Shown: positions 1 to 12,700 of the stretch, piece after piece
Layout of the letters: each line of letters begins with the position of its first letter
Position numbering within the stretch: position 1 is the first letter of the stretch
Source of the DNA: Liolophura sinensis
Lineage: Eukaryota > Mollusca > Polyplacophora > Chitonida > Chitonidae
Direction: 5' to 3'
Length of the DNA: 64,000 nucleotides
NCBI RefSeq assembly: GCF_032854445.1
Contig: NC_088301.1
Span: 46,307,116 to 46,371,115 of the forward strand
Program-made: the position numbers and the translations under genes
The notes under the pieces: model-generated
Told to the model about the DNA's origin: nothing
Seen by the model: only the letters and a program-made list of their open reading frames with translations
Databases searched by the model: none

Positions 1-600
1 GTCCCGTCCACACTACAAATCAGATAGTTCAACATTGTCTTTTCCAATTAGTGTCAGACCCTGCGTTTGTTGGAGAGACAAAGAATATAAAGCTAATAAA
101 ATTACATATATGCCCATCATAAATCTTTTGATGACCTGTACTCTTCTGTTGTCACTGTTGTGGAGAAGAATATTCTGACGGGTGAAATGCATTCAGTGAT
201 CAAATGTTACTTGCTGCAGATAGTTCAACATTGTCCAACTCTGTCGTCGTGTGTTGAGCTGTTTTTTTTTTTTACCAATCTTTCGATAAACTGGAGTGAA
301 ATTTCCATCTTTCTCTTCAATGCATGAGACAAAATGATTTATTTTGTCCCCGTCTTTGTAATCTTCAGAGAAAAGTATTTTTCATACTCCTGTATCAACG
401 AAACTGTCTCACCGTGAGATCAGTTTCTCTAATTCGCCTTTGATGCCTTCATTTTGCCCAGGTCACGTGGCTTAAGACGGTCGCTTTATTTCTAAACGCC
501 CACTGATTGGCTTCCTTCACTCAACTTGTTAACAAAAAATACACATGCACATTTCCGATGATGTTGAGCGTTGTTGAACCAAGTTGAAGAACCCAGAGAG
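1..600. mobile_element. Terminal-inverted-repeat element, copy 1 (interrupted and truncated)
   Basis: Begins GTCCCGTCCACACTAC and shares long stretches with 34640-35215: TTTCGATAAACTGGAG, GAAATTTCCATCTTTCTCT, AATGCATGAGA, GAAACTGTCTCACCGTGAGA, TTGCCCAGGTCACGTGGCTT, AAGACGG and CTGATTGG. The far terminus is missing; the sequence passes at about 600 into the unrecognised reading frame 492-1007. A 178 bp inverted duplicate (41-218) is inserted near the left end. Confidence 0.7.
41..218. repeat. Left arm of a perfect 178 bp inverted repeat
   Basis: Exact reverse complement of 949-1126 by eye over the full length. It is flanked by the 17 bp direct repeat GATAGTTCAACATTGTC at 23-39 and 219-235, which sits like a target duplication around an insertion in element copy 1. 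Confidence 0.9.
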
Positions 601-1007
601 TTAATAGTTTCTATGTGATCAGCATTGTGGGTTACATCTTGTACAGCTTTCTGGACAGGTGAGAGAGGTTTATGTGCCGTATCGTCAGTAATTGCTTTTA
701 TGGGGATACAAACATCTGATTTTGACATAGGTATTTCTGCTGCACTATCTGAGAACAGAGCTACCATATTGCCACAGGGAATTCGTGATGTAAGAAACAT
801 CAAGGTTTGATAGATCTGCGATAGATTGCATTCAAGCAGTTCCTCAATAGGTAAGTAATGGTTGCGGAGTTGTCCACTAGTCGAGTCTAGGAAAGTGATC
901 CAGATCCTGAGTGTAGAATCACCAAAGTTTTCTGCCCCTTCAGCAATATGCAGCAAGTAACATTTGATCACTGAATGCATTTCACCCGTCAGAATATTCT
1001 TCTCCAC
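492..1007 (-). CDS. Unrecognised reading frame, exon-like, partly fused to a transposon
   Basis: Open from about 1065 to TAG at 492; the window's largest long frame that is not explained. No family recognised. The region from about 1000 to 615 reads like real protein (NILTGEMHSVIKCYLLHIAE, RIWITFLDST, LPIEELLECNLSQIYQTLMF), whereas the C-terminal part below about 600 is transposon copy 1 sequence. There is no convincing ATG with a leader and no obvious acceptor. It could be a gene fragment captured by, or broken by, the element. Confidence 0.3.
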   Translation of the reverse strand: MEKNILTGEMHSVIKCYLLHIAEGAENFGDSTLRIWITFLDSTSGQLRNHYLPIEELLECNLSQIYQTLMFLTSRIPCGNMVALFSDSAAEIPMSKSDVCIPIKAITDDTAHKPLSPVQKAVQDVTHNADHIETINSLGSSTWFNNAQHHRKCACVFFVNKLSEGSQSVGV

Positions 1008-1126
1008 AACAGTGACAACAGAAGAGTACAGGTCATCAAAAGATTTATGATGGGCATATATGTAATTTTATTAGCTTTATATTCTTTGTCTCTCCAACAA
1101 ACGCAGGGTCTGACACTAATTGGAAA
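949..1126. repeat. Right arm of the perfect 178 bp inverted repeat
   Basis: Pairs with 41-218. This copy is continuous with the reading frame 492-1007 on the minus strand, so it is likely the source of the inserted left arm. Confidence 0.9.
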
Positions 1127-1304
1127 GAACAAACTAACATTTAACAGTTCACATTTAAAAATGCCTAGCCTACGAATTTCATATCTGTCATATAGTTTTA
1201 GTAGTTTAAAAATATTTAAATAGCGACGACAGTGCGATTTACATGGTTACGCGCAACCAGAGAAATACATTTTTGTGGCTGCAGTGTGTGTATATAATCT
1301 GACA

Positions 1305-1378
1305 TTCGTATACCAGCCCCAGTCACGATGGACGTTTCAGGTCAATAATCGCTAGGCCAATCCCCAAAACGACGTTTA
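1305..1378 (+). mobile_element. Dispersed repeat family R2, fragment
   Basis: TACCAGCCCCAGTCACGATG, GACGTTTCAGGTCAATAATC, GCTAGGCCAATCCCCAAAAC. Related segments: 7248-7312 and 57400-57460 (same strand), 45845-45910 (same strand, best kept), and inverted at 31970-32060 and 32755-32830. No coding capacity; class unknown. Confidence 0.5.
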
Positions 1379-1676
1379 ACACAAACTACCAAAGAACTAA
1401 GAAAGTCTGTGAAGCACCAACATAAAACAGAATCATGCAAAGAGAAGCATTCAACAGTTTTCAGTGATGACGGAAAAGCGCAATGTGGAATTAGACACAA
1501 TCATAAAACACAATCATGAGTGCCAGAGATTCCGGAGGTTCTGTATATATTTACTTACAAGAGAATTATTATACTCATTGTGGAACTTCAGAAAAATAGA
1601 GTGAATTTTTTTGATAGAATAACCTTGACACAAAAGTTCTTACGGTAATAACACGTGACGTTGATTGAAATTGTCA

Positions 1677-1880
1677 TATAACACGCACGATCTATCAAAT
1701 GCTACAAGGTGAGATGTACACGCCATGTGCAGGACCCTTCGGTTCATTGCTGTCCAAGTAAGGATAATTTACAACGTCAAAATTGAAATTATCCCTCTTG
1801 TCGTAAAGCCTACGTAGTGAGGATTACTTAATAGTTTCTACATATAACTGTATTCATACGAGAACAGGTATAGGTCGTTA
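1677..1880. repeat. Diverged direct repeat, copy 1 of a pair
   Basis: Resembles 2525-2697: TATCAAATGCTACAAGGTGA, GATGTACACGCCAT, CTCTTGTCGTAAAGCCT, TTAATAGTTTCTACATATAA, TGTATTCATACGAGAACAGG, TATAGGTCG. The copies are about 840 bp apart in the same orientation, like the ends of a small LTR (TRIM-type) element or a segmental duplicate. Confidence 0.6.
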
Positions 1881-2524
1881 CAAAAGAGGGGCACAATTTG
1901 TACCCATCAGAATACCTATATTCAGTTGATATATGATTTACCTGAATTTTACATAAATCTTTTTAACGAGAAAGTCCAGCAACTGTTTTATTAAACACCG
2001 ATACAATTAGTAATGGAATTCTATCAATTAAATATGTGAGAGAAAAACTGTGGTATAGAGATTGGAGAAATCCCAAGCAGAGATGCTCTTATATTGTAGG
2101 TGTATTCGAGCGTCTAGTTCTTCAGTGAGGTGTTTGGAGTTTTTAAGGATCTACATATAGGTAATTTTTCAGTTGAACAACAGTACTTTTTCCAAAGTGA
2201 GTACTTCTTGTAGTGTCCTCGTTGAGAGAGTAGATACAAGTTCGATGATGTAGCTTCTTGATCCCACAATAAAACGACTTTTGTATATATGAGGATTTAT
2301 GTATATCTGGATTGCAGTAAAATCGTGGTGAATGTAGGGATATACGCATCTGTTTTGAGAAAGGACTGATTTTTTTTTTAAAATAGTTTCCCCAGTATAT
2401 TGGTCGTTCTAGAATTCGTTTATGTTGCGGAAGTTGAGGCCTGGCTTTGTCATTTTGTGTATAATATTTTGGTCTAGTAATGGTAATTAACATCTTTTTT
2501 TCACCTAATTCTGCTTAATTCTGT

Positions 2525-2697
2525 GTCACATGACACACAGGATCTAGCAAATGTTGCAAGGCGAGATATGTACACACCATATAATTTACCGTGTCAAATT
2601 TTAAACTATCTCTCTTGTGGCAAAGTCTGCCTATTGAGGTTTACTGCTTAATAGTTTTTGCATATAGTTGTATTCATATGAGAACAGGTATAGGTCG
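2525..2697. repeat. Diverged direct repeat, copy 2 of a pair
   Basis: Partner of 1677-1880: TAGCAAATGTTGCAAGGCGA, CTCTTGTGGCAAAGTCTGCC, TTAATAGTTTTTGCATATAG, TTGTATTCATATGAGAACAG, GTATAGGTCG. The interval between them has no credible gene. Confidence 0.6.
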
Positions 2698-2742
2698 ACC
2701 AAAATGGGGGTACTGTGCTAGGGGATAGTTATTTGCTACTAT

Positions 2743-2845
2743 TTGTGCATTTACATGAACAGCTAGAATAAAACCCTAATTGAGGTAAATTGACAACAGG
2801 CCATATTTCACAGGTGACGTGTGATCATCTGTAATCTGTTAGTTC
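2743..2845 (-). mobile_element. R1 repeat fragment, inverted
   Basis: Reverse-complement order: GCATTTACATGAACAGCTAG, AATAAAACCCTAATTGAGGT, AAATTGACAACAGGCCATAT, TTCACAGGTGACGTGTGATC. It faces the forward copy at 3035. Confidence 0.6.
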
Positions 2846-3034
2846 AGCTGTTATAAAGAGTGTAAACAGTCGACATGTATCAGTGAAATATAATCGCGGT
2901 GTATTAATATCTAGGGTGTACTAAGTCTCTATGAAACACTAACTTTCCGGTCTTTATATCCTTTTGTTAACCACATATGAACATTTTGGCCCTATTAAAA
3001 CAAAACAGTCAGTGCTGGTTGGTCGAAACGATCA

Positions 3035-3245
3035 GCTTTTGTCACATACTACAAGTGTGTGGAGAAAGTCGGTGCTTTTGAAGAGGCTATTTTACCATCA
3101 GCATGATGAACTACACATGAAGAGTAAAACCAGAGCAACGGCGACAGTGTTATAGTTTGCAAATGATCACACGTAATAGGTGAAATCCAGGCATTTGTCA
3201 GGTTTAATTTAGTTAGAGATTTATTCTAACTGTTCATGTAAATGT
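3035..3245 (+). mobile_element. R1 repeat copy, diverged
   Basis: AGTAAAACCAGAGCAACGGC, GCAAATGATCACACGTAATA, GGTGAAATCCAGGCATTTGT, TATTCTAACTGTTCATGTAA. The 68-codon frame from 3242 starts in its tail and is not taken as a gene. Confidence 0.6.
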
Positions 3246-6200
3246 CTAAAAAGGAACAATTTACTATGGAAGCCGGATACGGCACAATTTCCCCAATACA
3301 GGAACGGCGCTATATGAATGACAGTGCAAGATTTAGTCAAGATTCATTCCAGGTTAGGACGACCACTCGACATTCTAACGGGATTCCAGCGAGACTCCAA
3401 CTATATTCCTGCTCGATTTCACGACTAAATCTCGCTAAAAGTATGTAAAAGATAGCACGGCCCCTTCCGTCGTCCATAATTTAGACATCTCCTAACACAT
3501 TGGCTCAACACAATTAGGCACAAAAAATGTCGTGGTCTAAATTCACCTTAAATTGTGTAAATATCACTTTATACCGATAGTGTATGGATGAGGATATGAG
3601 GAATTATTGTGTGGAGGGCGGTGATGTTCAACGATTCAAACACGAGTTGTATATCACTTGACGAGAGCTGACAATTCCTGATACCCTGTTCATCTGTATA
3701 CATACAATATAAGTTTAATTCTGTTACAAAAATGTAATTGCTCATTTGGTACTTCGGCAACGCAGCTAGCCATCGTCCAGTTGATTACTTTCCAAAAAAG
3801 CACCAGGGCAAAGGTAGGTTGGCCTAACTACAGGTGAACAAACGCACGTAATCGTTGGATATTAGCACGAGATCGTTGGCCATTGCCTTGTGAATGTGGG
3901 ATACTACCCAGTGAGCGTGACGCTGCTTTGGTAAAACCATCGTGTTTTGCGGAATATCATGTCATCGTTTATTTTCCAATGGAAACCAAGAATCAATCTG
4001 AGGTATCGTAACAATTATTGCGTTTCTCTATATAATGGTACATTGCCAATCTACCAGAACGTCAGGTTAATAAGAATTCGTTCTAATTTCTTTCTCTGTA
4101 TACAATTTCTTAATTTTTTTTGTCAGTTTGTGTTGAACGTTTGTTATGAACCTGTTTTTGTGATCATCGACCCGAACATATATTATGACTGTATACGACA
4201 GTCTGTTTCGACACCTAGATTGACGAAACATAATTATGGACGCCTATCAGGAAACCGTCGCTTTTTCAAGTAATCTTGTTAGCTTTACATAACAAAAATC
4301 AGTAAGAGCCAACATTATTCATGACAAAGGCATACTGTTCTAAAGACACATGATGCTTATGCGCTACATAAGTCAGTTCAAGTGTAGAACGAAATGTATA
4401 TAGAATCACATGTACGCAATGGAAACTTTTTTGCACCATGGTATTTTTGAAATCAAAGACAAATTTCTGACATTTCTGACTACTGGTGGTTGTTTTATTG
4501 AATGGTACAATCTCTTTCTACAGTCAACCTTCTCTAATACATATAGCACTTGCACCACATCCAATTTTCCACAAGTGAACTCAAAAAATACATCCAAGAG
4601 CCTAAAACTTTAAGAGGGATTAAACATGTAAACATTGTATTGTTACTGATACTACCGTCTTGATACAATCACATAACTATATCGTTTTCCACAAGAATTA
4701 GTTATAATGGGCGCTCTGGCATTTAACCACTCTATCACACTGAATAACGTCTTACTTCATCAATACAAGACCATGCAGATACGGTAAATGTACAGAAAAA
4801 TCAGTGATGATTTCAGTTTGACACTTTCACAAAGGCTCACTTACTTTATTTTATCATACTTCTACAACGCTTTATGCAATTTGTTTGTTACTGTAAGACG
4901 TGATATGTCTAGGTATGATTGTGCCCTGTTTAAATAAACATGTTATCGAGTAAATCATGTACTCGGTTAAAAGTTCCCCAAACAAGCATTAGACTACACG
5001 AAGCACGTTTTACGAAAATGTCTACTGAGAACATTATATTTATTTGCTCCACTGTTCACAGTCTTATATAAACTCTTATTACTACATGCAGACATAACAA
5101 TCAATGTATTATATGCCATACGTCGTATAAAATTGCAAAATGTCTATCATACAGTATATCATTAACATTTTTTTTACAAGTAACAAGTGGTGAAATTTTA
5201 CTTGATTTTCAAAACAGATCTATACACCTATGCACGACAATTAACAACTGGTTCATCAAAACCAAGCAAGTAACAATTAAAATGTGAATTTTTACATTGT
5301 AGGCCACCCAGTACAGAGAATGGGATTTGTTTCTATATATGTGACAATCTACAGTGTTTAAAGATAGGGAAATTTTAATGAGTGTTAACTAATAAAATGT
5401 CGTTTTGTACATGGTGTTTTGTCCCACGTGCGTTTAGTTTTAACATAACTAGAATTTGGCCACATTTTGTTCAGTTTGGTAAATGCTCTGTAATTTATAT
5501 TCTTGCGTGTTTATGTATTTTTCATCTCTATACCCGTACATCAACGGCTATTCATCAAATCTCGAAAATCTAATGTAGCCTAAGATTTTCGTCCACACTT
5601 TTTCATGCCCCATGGTAATGATACCGCCTAAACCACAGCTATTATAATTTTTCACATTGCCCTGACATGGTAAGAATTTCTAATGTTCTCATTGTTATAT
5701 GTTCAACTGCGTTTTCAGAGACCACGCGCATGTACATTTTCAGAATGTTTTATGCTCAGTCATTTTCATGCAACAGGTATACTCAGATAAGTAAATGGTA
5801 TTTCTATGTACTGCTGTGTACACATTTAGTATTAAAGTTAGAAATATTATATAAGTAGTATTCAAGATACAAAACGATGTGTTACAAGATGTAAAAACAC
5901 TACACATTTGAAAGATTCGTATGTTTGTGGTCAACCTTTATCCTAATTTCTGCAATTTCCGAAGTCTAACAAATCCACACCAATACAACGATGTCTCGTC
6001 TCTCCGAAGCTCCACGAATGAGAGAAATGTTTAATTTTCATCCAAAAATGCGGATTCCATAGGGTCATGACAAATGTTATCTCCACGGCTAAGTATGAAA
6101 AACTATATCCCCCAAACTGCACCATCAACAGAATACCCTGGCAACTGGCAATGCTTACTTCTCCAGCTAAACATTGATTAGATACGAGTATTGATTCCTC

Positions 6201-6499
6201 ACAGGTTACCTTTCTCTCAGGGATACGGTAGTTCATAGTATATAAGTTCCTCTTCTATTCTTGGGTTATTATTTAACAATATCAAAATAAACTACCATTG
6301 AAATCTGTCAAACCTTGTGTCGTTTCCATCAATTCAGCATATAGAATGCAATCATTGTGGCTAGCATGCTGGTTGGTAACTTCGACACGGTTCCACACCT
6401 GTTTTGGCATTAAGACCATCCCCCTGAATTCATCGTAGTATTGTGGTCCAGATAATGGATATGTCACAGACTCTCTCACAAAATTCGTTCCTTTGATTC

Positions 6500-6505
6500 T
6501 TTAAT
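6500..6505 (-). promoter_or_regulatory. Candidate poly(A) signal ATTAAA of the GABA transporter gene
   Basis: ATTAAA on the minus strand about 100 nt after the TAA stop. It is a common variant of AATAAA. I saw no AATAAA on this strand in the next several hundred bases. Confidence 0.3.
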
Positions 6506-6603
6506 CCTGTGTCTTGTAGATAATGCAAACAACAGCAAAACTTGGAATTGTGATCCAATAATGATCTCTAACACGTAGTTTCGAAATCCACCAAAGTCGC
6601 AGA

Positions 6604-6714
6604 TTACAGTGGAGTTATCTCCCCTTCTGTCACAGCAGAATAAGGTGGGGGCTCGTCGTTGTGAGGTGCAGGTGCCTGCAAATTTACTTGCGGTCGCACA
6701 AGATCTTTGAGTTT
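6604..6714 (-). CDS. SLC6A1-like: GABA transporter last coding exon: C-terminal tail with PPPY motif
   Basis: Acceptor TTCTTTTCACTTGTAG, then 36 codons and TAA at 6606-6604. The previous exon (7789-7622) ends PGPFPQ at CAG/GTAATA; without splicing it would read through another 34 codons to a stop at 7517, but the strong acceptor here and the matching phase 0 support splicing. The tail (residues 604-639) starts KLKDLVRP and contains DEPPPYSAV, a PPxY motif of the type bound by WW domains of Nedd4-class ubiquitin ligases. It ends ITPL, which fits a class I PDZ ligand (T at -2, L at 0). These partners are inferred from the motifs only. Confidence 0.85.
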   Translation of the reverse strand, partial: KLKDLVRPQVNLQAPAPHNDEPPPYSAVTEGEITPL

Positions 6715-9700
6715 CTACAAGTGAAAAGAATGTCAAGGATGAGTATATTAAAGCAAGTTTTTGAAAGAATGGAAGCAACAGACCATGTGTGATCACTTAA
6801 ACTCTGATCACGTTCGCACTTAACGCTAAATCCAATGTCCTGCTCAGAAATGTTTATTTATTTATTTATTTCATTGGTGTTTTACGCCGTTCTCAAGAAT
6901 ATTTCACTTATACAACGGCGGCCAGCATATTGGTGGGAGGAAACCGGGCAGAACACGAGCATCCGCAGGTTGCTGCAAGACCTTCCCTTGTATTGCTTGA
7001 GAGGAAGCCAGCATGGCCCCAGGAATGTGACTTCAAAATTTTAAAAATTATTAATCGATTTTGAAACTAATTTTATAAAATTAATGAAACCGGTAAAACT
7101 TTGAGAATTTGACTTCATACATTGTTATACTGGTTGAAGTCCTGGTTGTAATCTCCATTCTTCGTTTGCTATTATTTGTATTGCAAGCATTAGTTTTTAA
7201 ATTGCTGAAATAGGTTGGCTGACATGCATTTAAACGTCGGGTCCTATATTGGTATACCAGTTAAATCATAAATGAGCGTTCTAAGTCGATAATCGCAATA
7301 CCTATTTCTAAAAATAAAACATCAGTTTCCAAAGGAATTTGTAAGAAATCTGTGAATTTCTAAAAACCTATGATGTATAAACCATAAATACATGAAAGTA
7401 TATGCATCGCCATATGTAGGGCTCTTTGGTATATTACTACCCGAAGAAGGATACTTGACAATTTCGAAATTCAAATTATTCTTTTGTCATAAAGGCGACG
7501 TGACAAGAGAACTTGGTCATCCTTGTACAGAGAAATGTTTAAATAAGATGTACCACAAGGACTGTTTGTTGTCTCCTTCAACTTTAACACCTTGCTCTAG
7601 TTCCATTGGTTTAATTATTACCTGTGGAAATGGTCCTGGTGTGACAAGTATAATGTAAATCATGTAGACAGGAATGCAGAGTATAGATGACAGTGCCATA
7701 AACGCCCCAATGGTATGGCCCCATGTCGGGTACTCGTAATCGTTGTACTTTGTTGGTTTGAACACTATCAGACTGAACAACAGCACACCCTGTAAAACAG
7801 AACCTCATGGAGTAATTACATGCATGAATGCCACAACGCAACGTGTGACCAACGGGGAAGATTATCTTATTAACATGTGTTAACTAGTTTGAAAAATTCA
7901 CTGTGCAGTGCACTGTAGACCACTCGACCATAAACACTTTGGATGGATCCACCACACCCAATGTCCCAAAGTTATTTTTCATTCCATTCCCCGTTAAGGC
8001 CGTTGTAACGTTACAGAACAATTGGACATTTTTAACCAATATGTGGGACATCCGGTTGACCTACTTGCAGCAATACTGATTTATGATTGGTTAAATGCGT
8101 GCTCTTGATTGACATTTTGTAAAAGTCTGTTGCAAAAGATAATGTTTGTTTACGTTCTTCTAGATAACTATAGTCTATTTTTTTTAGAGTATATTCAGAT
8201 GTCTGTAAAATCAGTCATACTCGCTACGTAAAGTATCACGTAACAACCTAAGCTCTAGACATCGATACGTTGGACGTCCATATTATTACATAAAAATTGC
8301 GGGTAAAATGCTTTTTCTAAACCATAATGTTAACTCCATAAGCTTAGTTTCGAAACCAAGAACTCATTGAATCGGGTTTCGTCATAATTATTTAAGATTT
8401 TGGTAGCAAGTACGACTGATTTTACAGACAGTTGAATATAGGCGACTCTCGAAAAGAAGCAGACTCCAAATGCACGTGTGGTACAAGTTTGATGAAAATT
8501 GTACAACAAACTTTAAATGAATGACCCCATGAATGATTAAAATGAATAGGATTTTTCAAAATGCTTCAGGGTACACGTGAAATAAATTTTGTATATCTGA
8601 CTGGTGTGAGATAATTTTAAAAAAAAAAGCTATGCTCTGACTGTCTGACGCCGAACACTATAACAGTTAACAGATTTATTTACTTATTTAAATAGACCTT
8701 CCCACGTTGTTCCGAAGAGCAGTTAACAGATTACAGCACTGCTAGGGCAGTTTTGGTTGAGGCTTAAAACAGAATTAAAACGGCATTATACCCATTGATC
8801 TACTTTGTATCATTATCCAATCTCCATCGATTTTAGTTCAAAGCGATAACATTGTACTTCAGGACAAATCAGATACGCTTGAATTCATTACACAGTCTAG
8901 ATGACATTCCATGTTTGAATGTGACTACATGATATTGGTGACCAGAGCTAAAAGTGCTCTGAATTTTCACCACACTGTTTCACTAGAAACAATCTTTTGC
9001 CCTCCTGTTTCAGGAATATACTTACAATGCATATGGCGGGGGTGGTCACACACCAAGCCATTTTCCAGTACATGTTTGGGTAGTACCCAACCATATCCTT
9101 AATGTTGTCGTAAAATCGATTTATCCCTACAATAAAAACTTAAAATTAGCCATGAAGCGGAGTGTTTATGCCAGTGAAACAACTTGCAAATACAATTTCA
9201 AGACAACATATGGATGATTTGGCGATCTGTGCTCTTTACTGAAAATGGTTACTACTAAATGCCGGTTTATTTGAATTTATATATAAACTTTATACTTGAA
9301 TAACCACTTGAGAGATGAATAATTTCCACGTACCATAGGCCCAGGAAATAGCTATGCATTCGAACAGCATAAGCCAAAGTAATGCAGGACCGCTTGCTGA
9401 GTAGTAATTGAACAGTTCAAAAACGTAAACACCGCCCTGAAAAAAGGAGTGCTTTATTAATGTTACGGCTTGAGTATAGATGACTGTGGCTTATAGCTAC
9501 AAAAACTAAAGCTCATGTCTTGTATCTGCACAAGTCACAGTTGCTAACTTCACCGTCCCATAAGAGTACACTGAGTCCAGTTTCCGATATAGTTGTAGGG
9601 TGGAATATGATTTAAGTGTTTATCAACGCATAAAGCAAAAGCCTGAAGCATTACATAGAGTCAGATTGAACTGTCCAGTGTATTTTACAGTAGCTTTAAT

Positions 9701-12700
9701 GTACGGTGTCTATCACATACTTTATTACTATGTCATATATTAAAAAAGTGCTAAAGAGAGCATACTACCTCGGTAACCATGGATAAGCCCACCAAGTAGG
9801 AGATAAAGCAAACCGCCCCGATGAAGAGCTCTCGGTGAGGGCGAAAGTAGCGTGGGAACTCATCGATGAGAGCAGTGAAGAATCCTTCCATGGTGACAAA
9901 CTGGAACGACATTAAATTTAGCATAGCACTCTGTGTCATGAAGCTGGCAGTGAAACATATGCATGATTAGCGTATTAATGGGCCTAAAAATATGTATACC
10001 ATATAAAACTACACCACTGAGACTAAAACCAAGGCAGCGACGACAGTGTCGACAGAATACTAAAACCCTCCAAAATATGACATATTGACACACAATGTCA
10101 GTTTAGCAAATCTCTTGTAAATGTTATTGAAATCAAAGAGTTCAAAAACTGATCTGATAAGCATTCCCATGAAAGTAGTATAATAAATGAACTGTGCTGA
10201 AAAAGTGTATCGTTGCTTTGAGCTTGATATTATATTTTGTTACCACGGGAGTCGTGTCAGCCATGCAAAGAAATCAAATATGAATGAATGATTATGGCTT
10301 AACGTGACATCGGCAATTTTGCAGCCATCTTGTGGCGAGAATCAAATATGATGCCTGACAGTCACACGTTTTTGTCCGCTCGGCTACTGATGCATTATAA
10401 GATATAATTAAGACGTACAGCATAGAGAAAAACCAGAGGAGCGACGACAGTGTGATAACTGACAAATGGTCACACGTAACCGGTGAAAAACGGCCTCTTG
10501 TTAATTTACCTCAGTTAGGCATGTTCATGTAAATGCATAAACAGTAGAAAATTACACTCTCCTAGAGCTATGGCTTAAGCAGAATTAGGTGAAAAAAATG
10601 AAGTGATGTTAACTGCAATTTATTAGATCGCTGGTAACGGAATAGTGAGTGTATATAGTGATTACATAACTCTATCTCCTACTGGAAAAAAGAGAAGTAC
10701 TTGGCGAAGTGTATAAAAAGCAATACTTAGATTCTGACCTAGTGGGAAAAATGTAAGTAAAACCCAATAATGATCTCTTACACCCATGAACAGTTTGGTT
10801 TCATAAAAAAATGGTCATAACGTAAGGTACTCATAGTGTAATTACCTGACTGTCCAGCCCTAACATAAGCAGCATGAGGAAAAACAGACACGACCACAGC
10901 GGAGATATGGGCAATTGCATTACAGCCGACGGATAGGCTAAGAAAGCCAATCCTGGACCTGAAACGTACAGGCAGAGATTTTACTTGTCACAATTAACTG
11001 AAATTTTCCTTATTTGAATAGTGCTTACCTCCATATACAGAAGTAACTTTGACATGGACGATGGTAGCGAGATTCACCCTAATGCCTGGTGTAAACCACT
11101 TACAAAGGTCATGTCGGAGAAATCCACATGACTTCAGGTGTCAGTTGGACAGGTGACTGGATGGGAACCTTCGAACCGTGTAGCAGCGACGGAAACAACG
11201 ATTCAAGTGAATGGACCACAGGGTCCCGGGTAAAGTGAGTGATGGATTGACTCCGTATTCAACAGTTTTTTTTTTAAACTACAATTGTCACCAGTTTTAT
11301 TTGTGGAAGAATCACATAATAGCGCCAGAAGTAAAATGTAATAAAAGACTTACAGCATAGAGAATTAAACCAGAGCAAAGACATTGTCTTAATTGGCAAA
11401 TGGTCACATGCAACCGTTAAAATATGGCCTCCTGTCAATTTATCTCAGTGGTATTCTAACTGCTCATGTAATTGCTTAAATAGTGGCAAATTAAGCGCCC
11501 TTTACAGCACCATAGATTAAGCAGAATTCGGAGAGAAAGAAACACTGATGTTAATTACAGTGTATTAGGCGTCACCGATCTCAACTGCCTGACTGAGCAA
11601 GTCTATTCTAATCATCTAGAAAAAGAAAAGAGTTAAAAAAAGAGAGAACGGAGAATAAAACCACAAGAGTGCGACTGTTGGCAAACAGTCACATGCAACC
11701 GGTGAAATCCGGTCTCTTGACAAATTACCGCTCGGTTATATTCAACTGCTCATGTAAAATGCTATAAATATAAATAATAGCAACTTAGACACCCACTAAC
11801 ACCATGGCTGAAGCAGAATTAAGTTAAAAAACAGATTCTCACAGTTTGAATCCCATGAGACTTTCTTAGAGGCTGAAGCTTATAAGGACTTAAGTGTATT
11901 AATTGGGTCGTTCTAGAGGAGAACCTTACGGCTCTAAAGTCCCTCACCTGATGCAGCGACATCCTCCACTGGTTTTCCTTGTTTATGTGCCATGAAGCCA
12001 ATGACAGAGAAGATGACAAACCCAGCAAACACACTGGTACTGCTGTTTAATAATGACACTCCAACGGCATCTCTTCAATGAAAAAACAAGGAAGATTTTT
12101 TTTGGAATGTGCAGATTCTTAGTTTGGAAAATATATAATTAATGTTAAATTAACGAAACTTAATGAATCAATGAGACAGTTTTAGACGTGTCCGTACGGA
12201 AGACTATTTCTTACCTGTATATGTTGTTGTTATATTTATTGTAACTCCCTAGAGCAATAAGGGAGCCGAGACCAAGTCCATACGAAAAGAAAATTTGAGT
12301 AACTGCATCGACCCAGACCTAAGAATAGATACAATTGACGATGGTAAGATGAATATGATAATCTGTTTCCTTTAATCTTCAAACTCATGCAATGGTATGA
12401 TTTTAACGCAAGTCAAATGTATGTTTGTGTATGTGGATTGACTAAAATATAAAAGACTACAGGATGGGTAACACCAGAGCGGCCACGACAGCGTCACAGT
12501 TGGCAAATGGTCACAGGTAACCAGTGGAAATTTGTTTCTGGGGGTAATATAATGTCTCTTTTTCTGTAAAATTCATTTTTTTTACTCAGGTCTTTACGTT
12601 TAATATCATAAACTTGCCGAAAAAGGTAAACACAGATACGAACAGAAATACGTTCTGCTCAACACTTGTATACTTCTGCCACGAAGTTAGCGAGGGTATA

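Larger units (their letters stand above)
1127..6499. other. Intergenic, repeat-bearing, 3' of the GABA transporter
   Basis: Apart from the R1 and R2 fragments and the direct-repeat pair, I see no supported gene. A partial R1 head (GCGACGACAGTGCGATTT) lies at 1223. The reading frames at 3947, 5943 and 6282 lack splice borders or family likeness. Confidence 0.5.

Noticed and set aside
3242-3448. Plus-strand frame beginning MSKKEQFTMEAGYG
   Set aside because: The start lies in the tail of an R1 repeat copy, no family match, and only a weak donor (CAG/GTTAGG) with no partner exon seen.
7517-7621. Read-through C-terminus of the transporter after PFPQ
   Set aside because: CAG/GTAATA at 7622 and the acceptor at 6715 give a phase-matched tail; the read-through residues look non-conserved.
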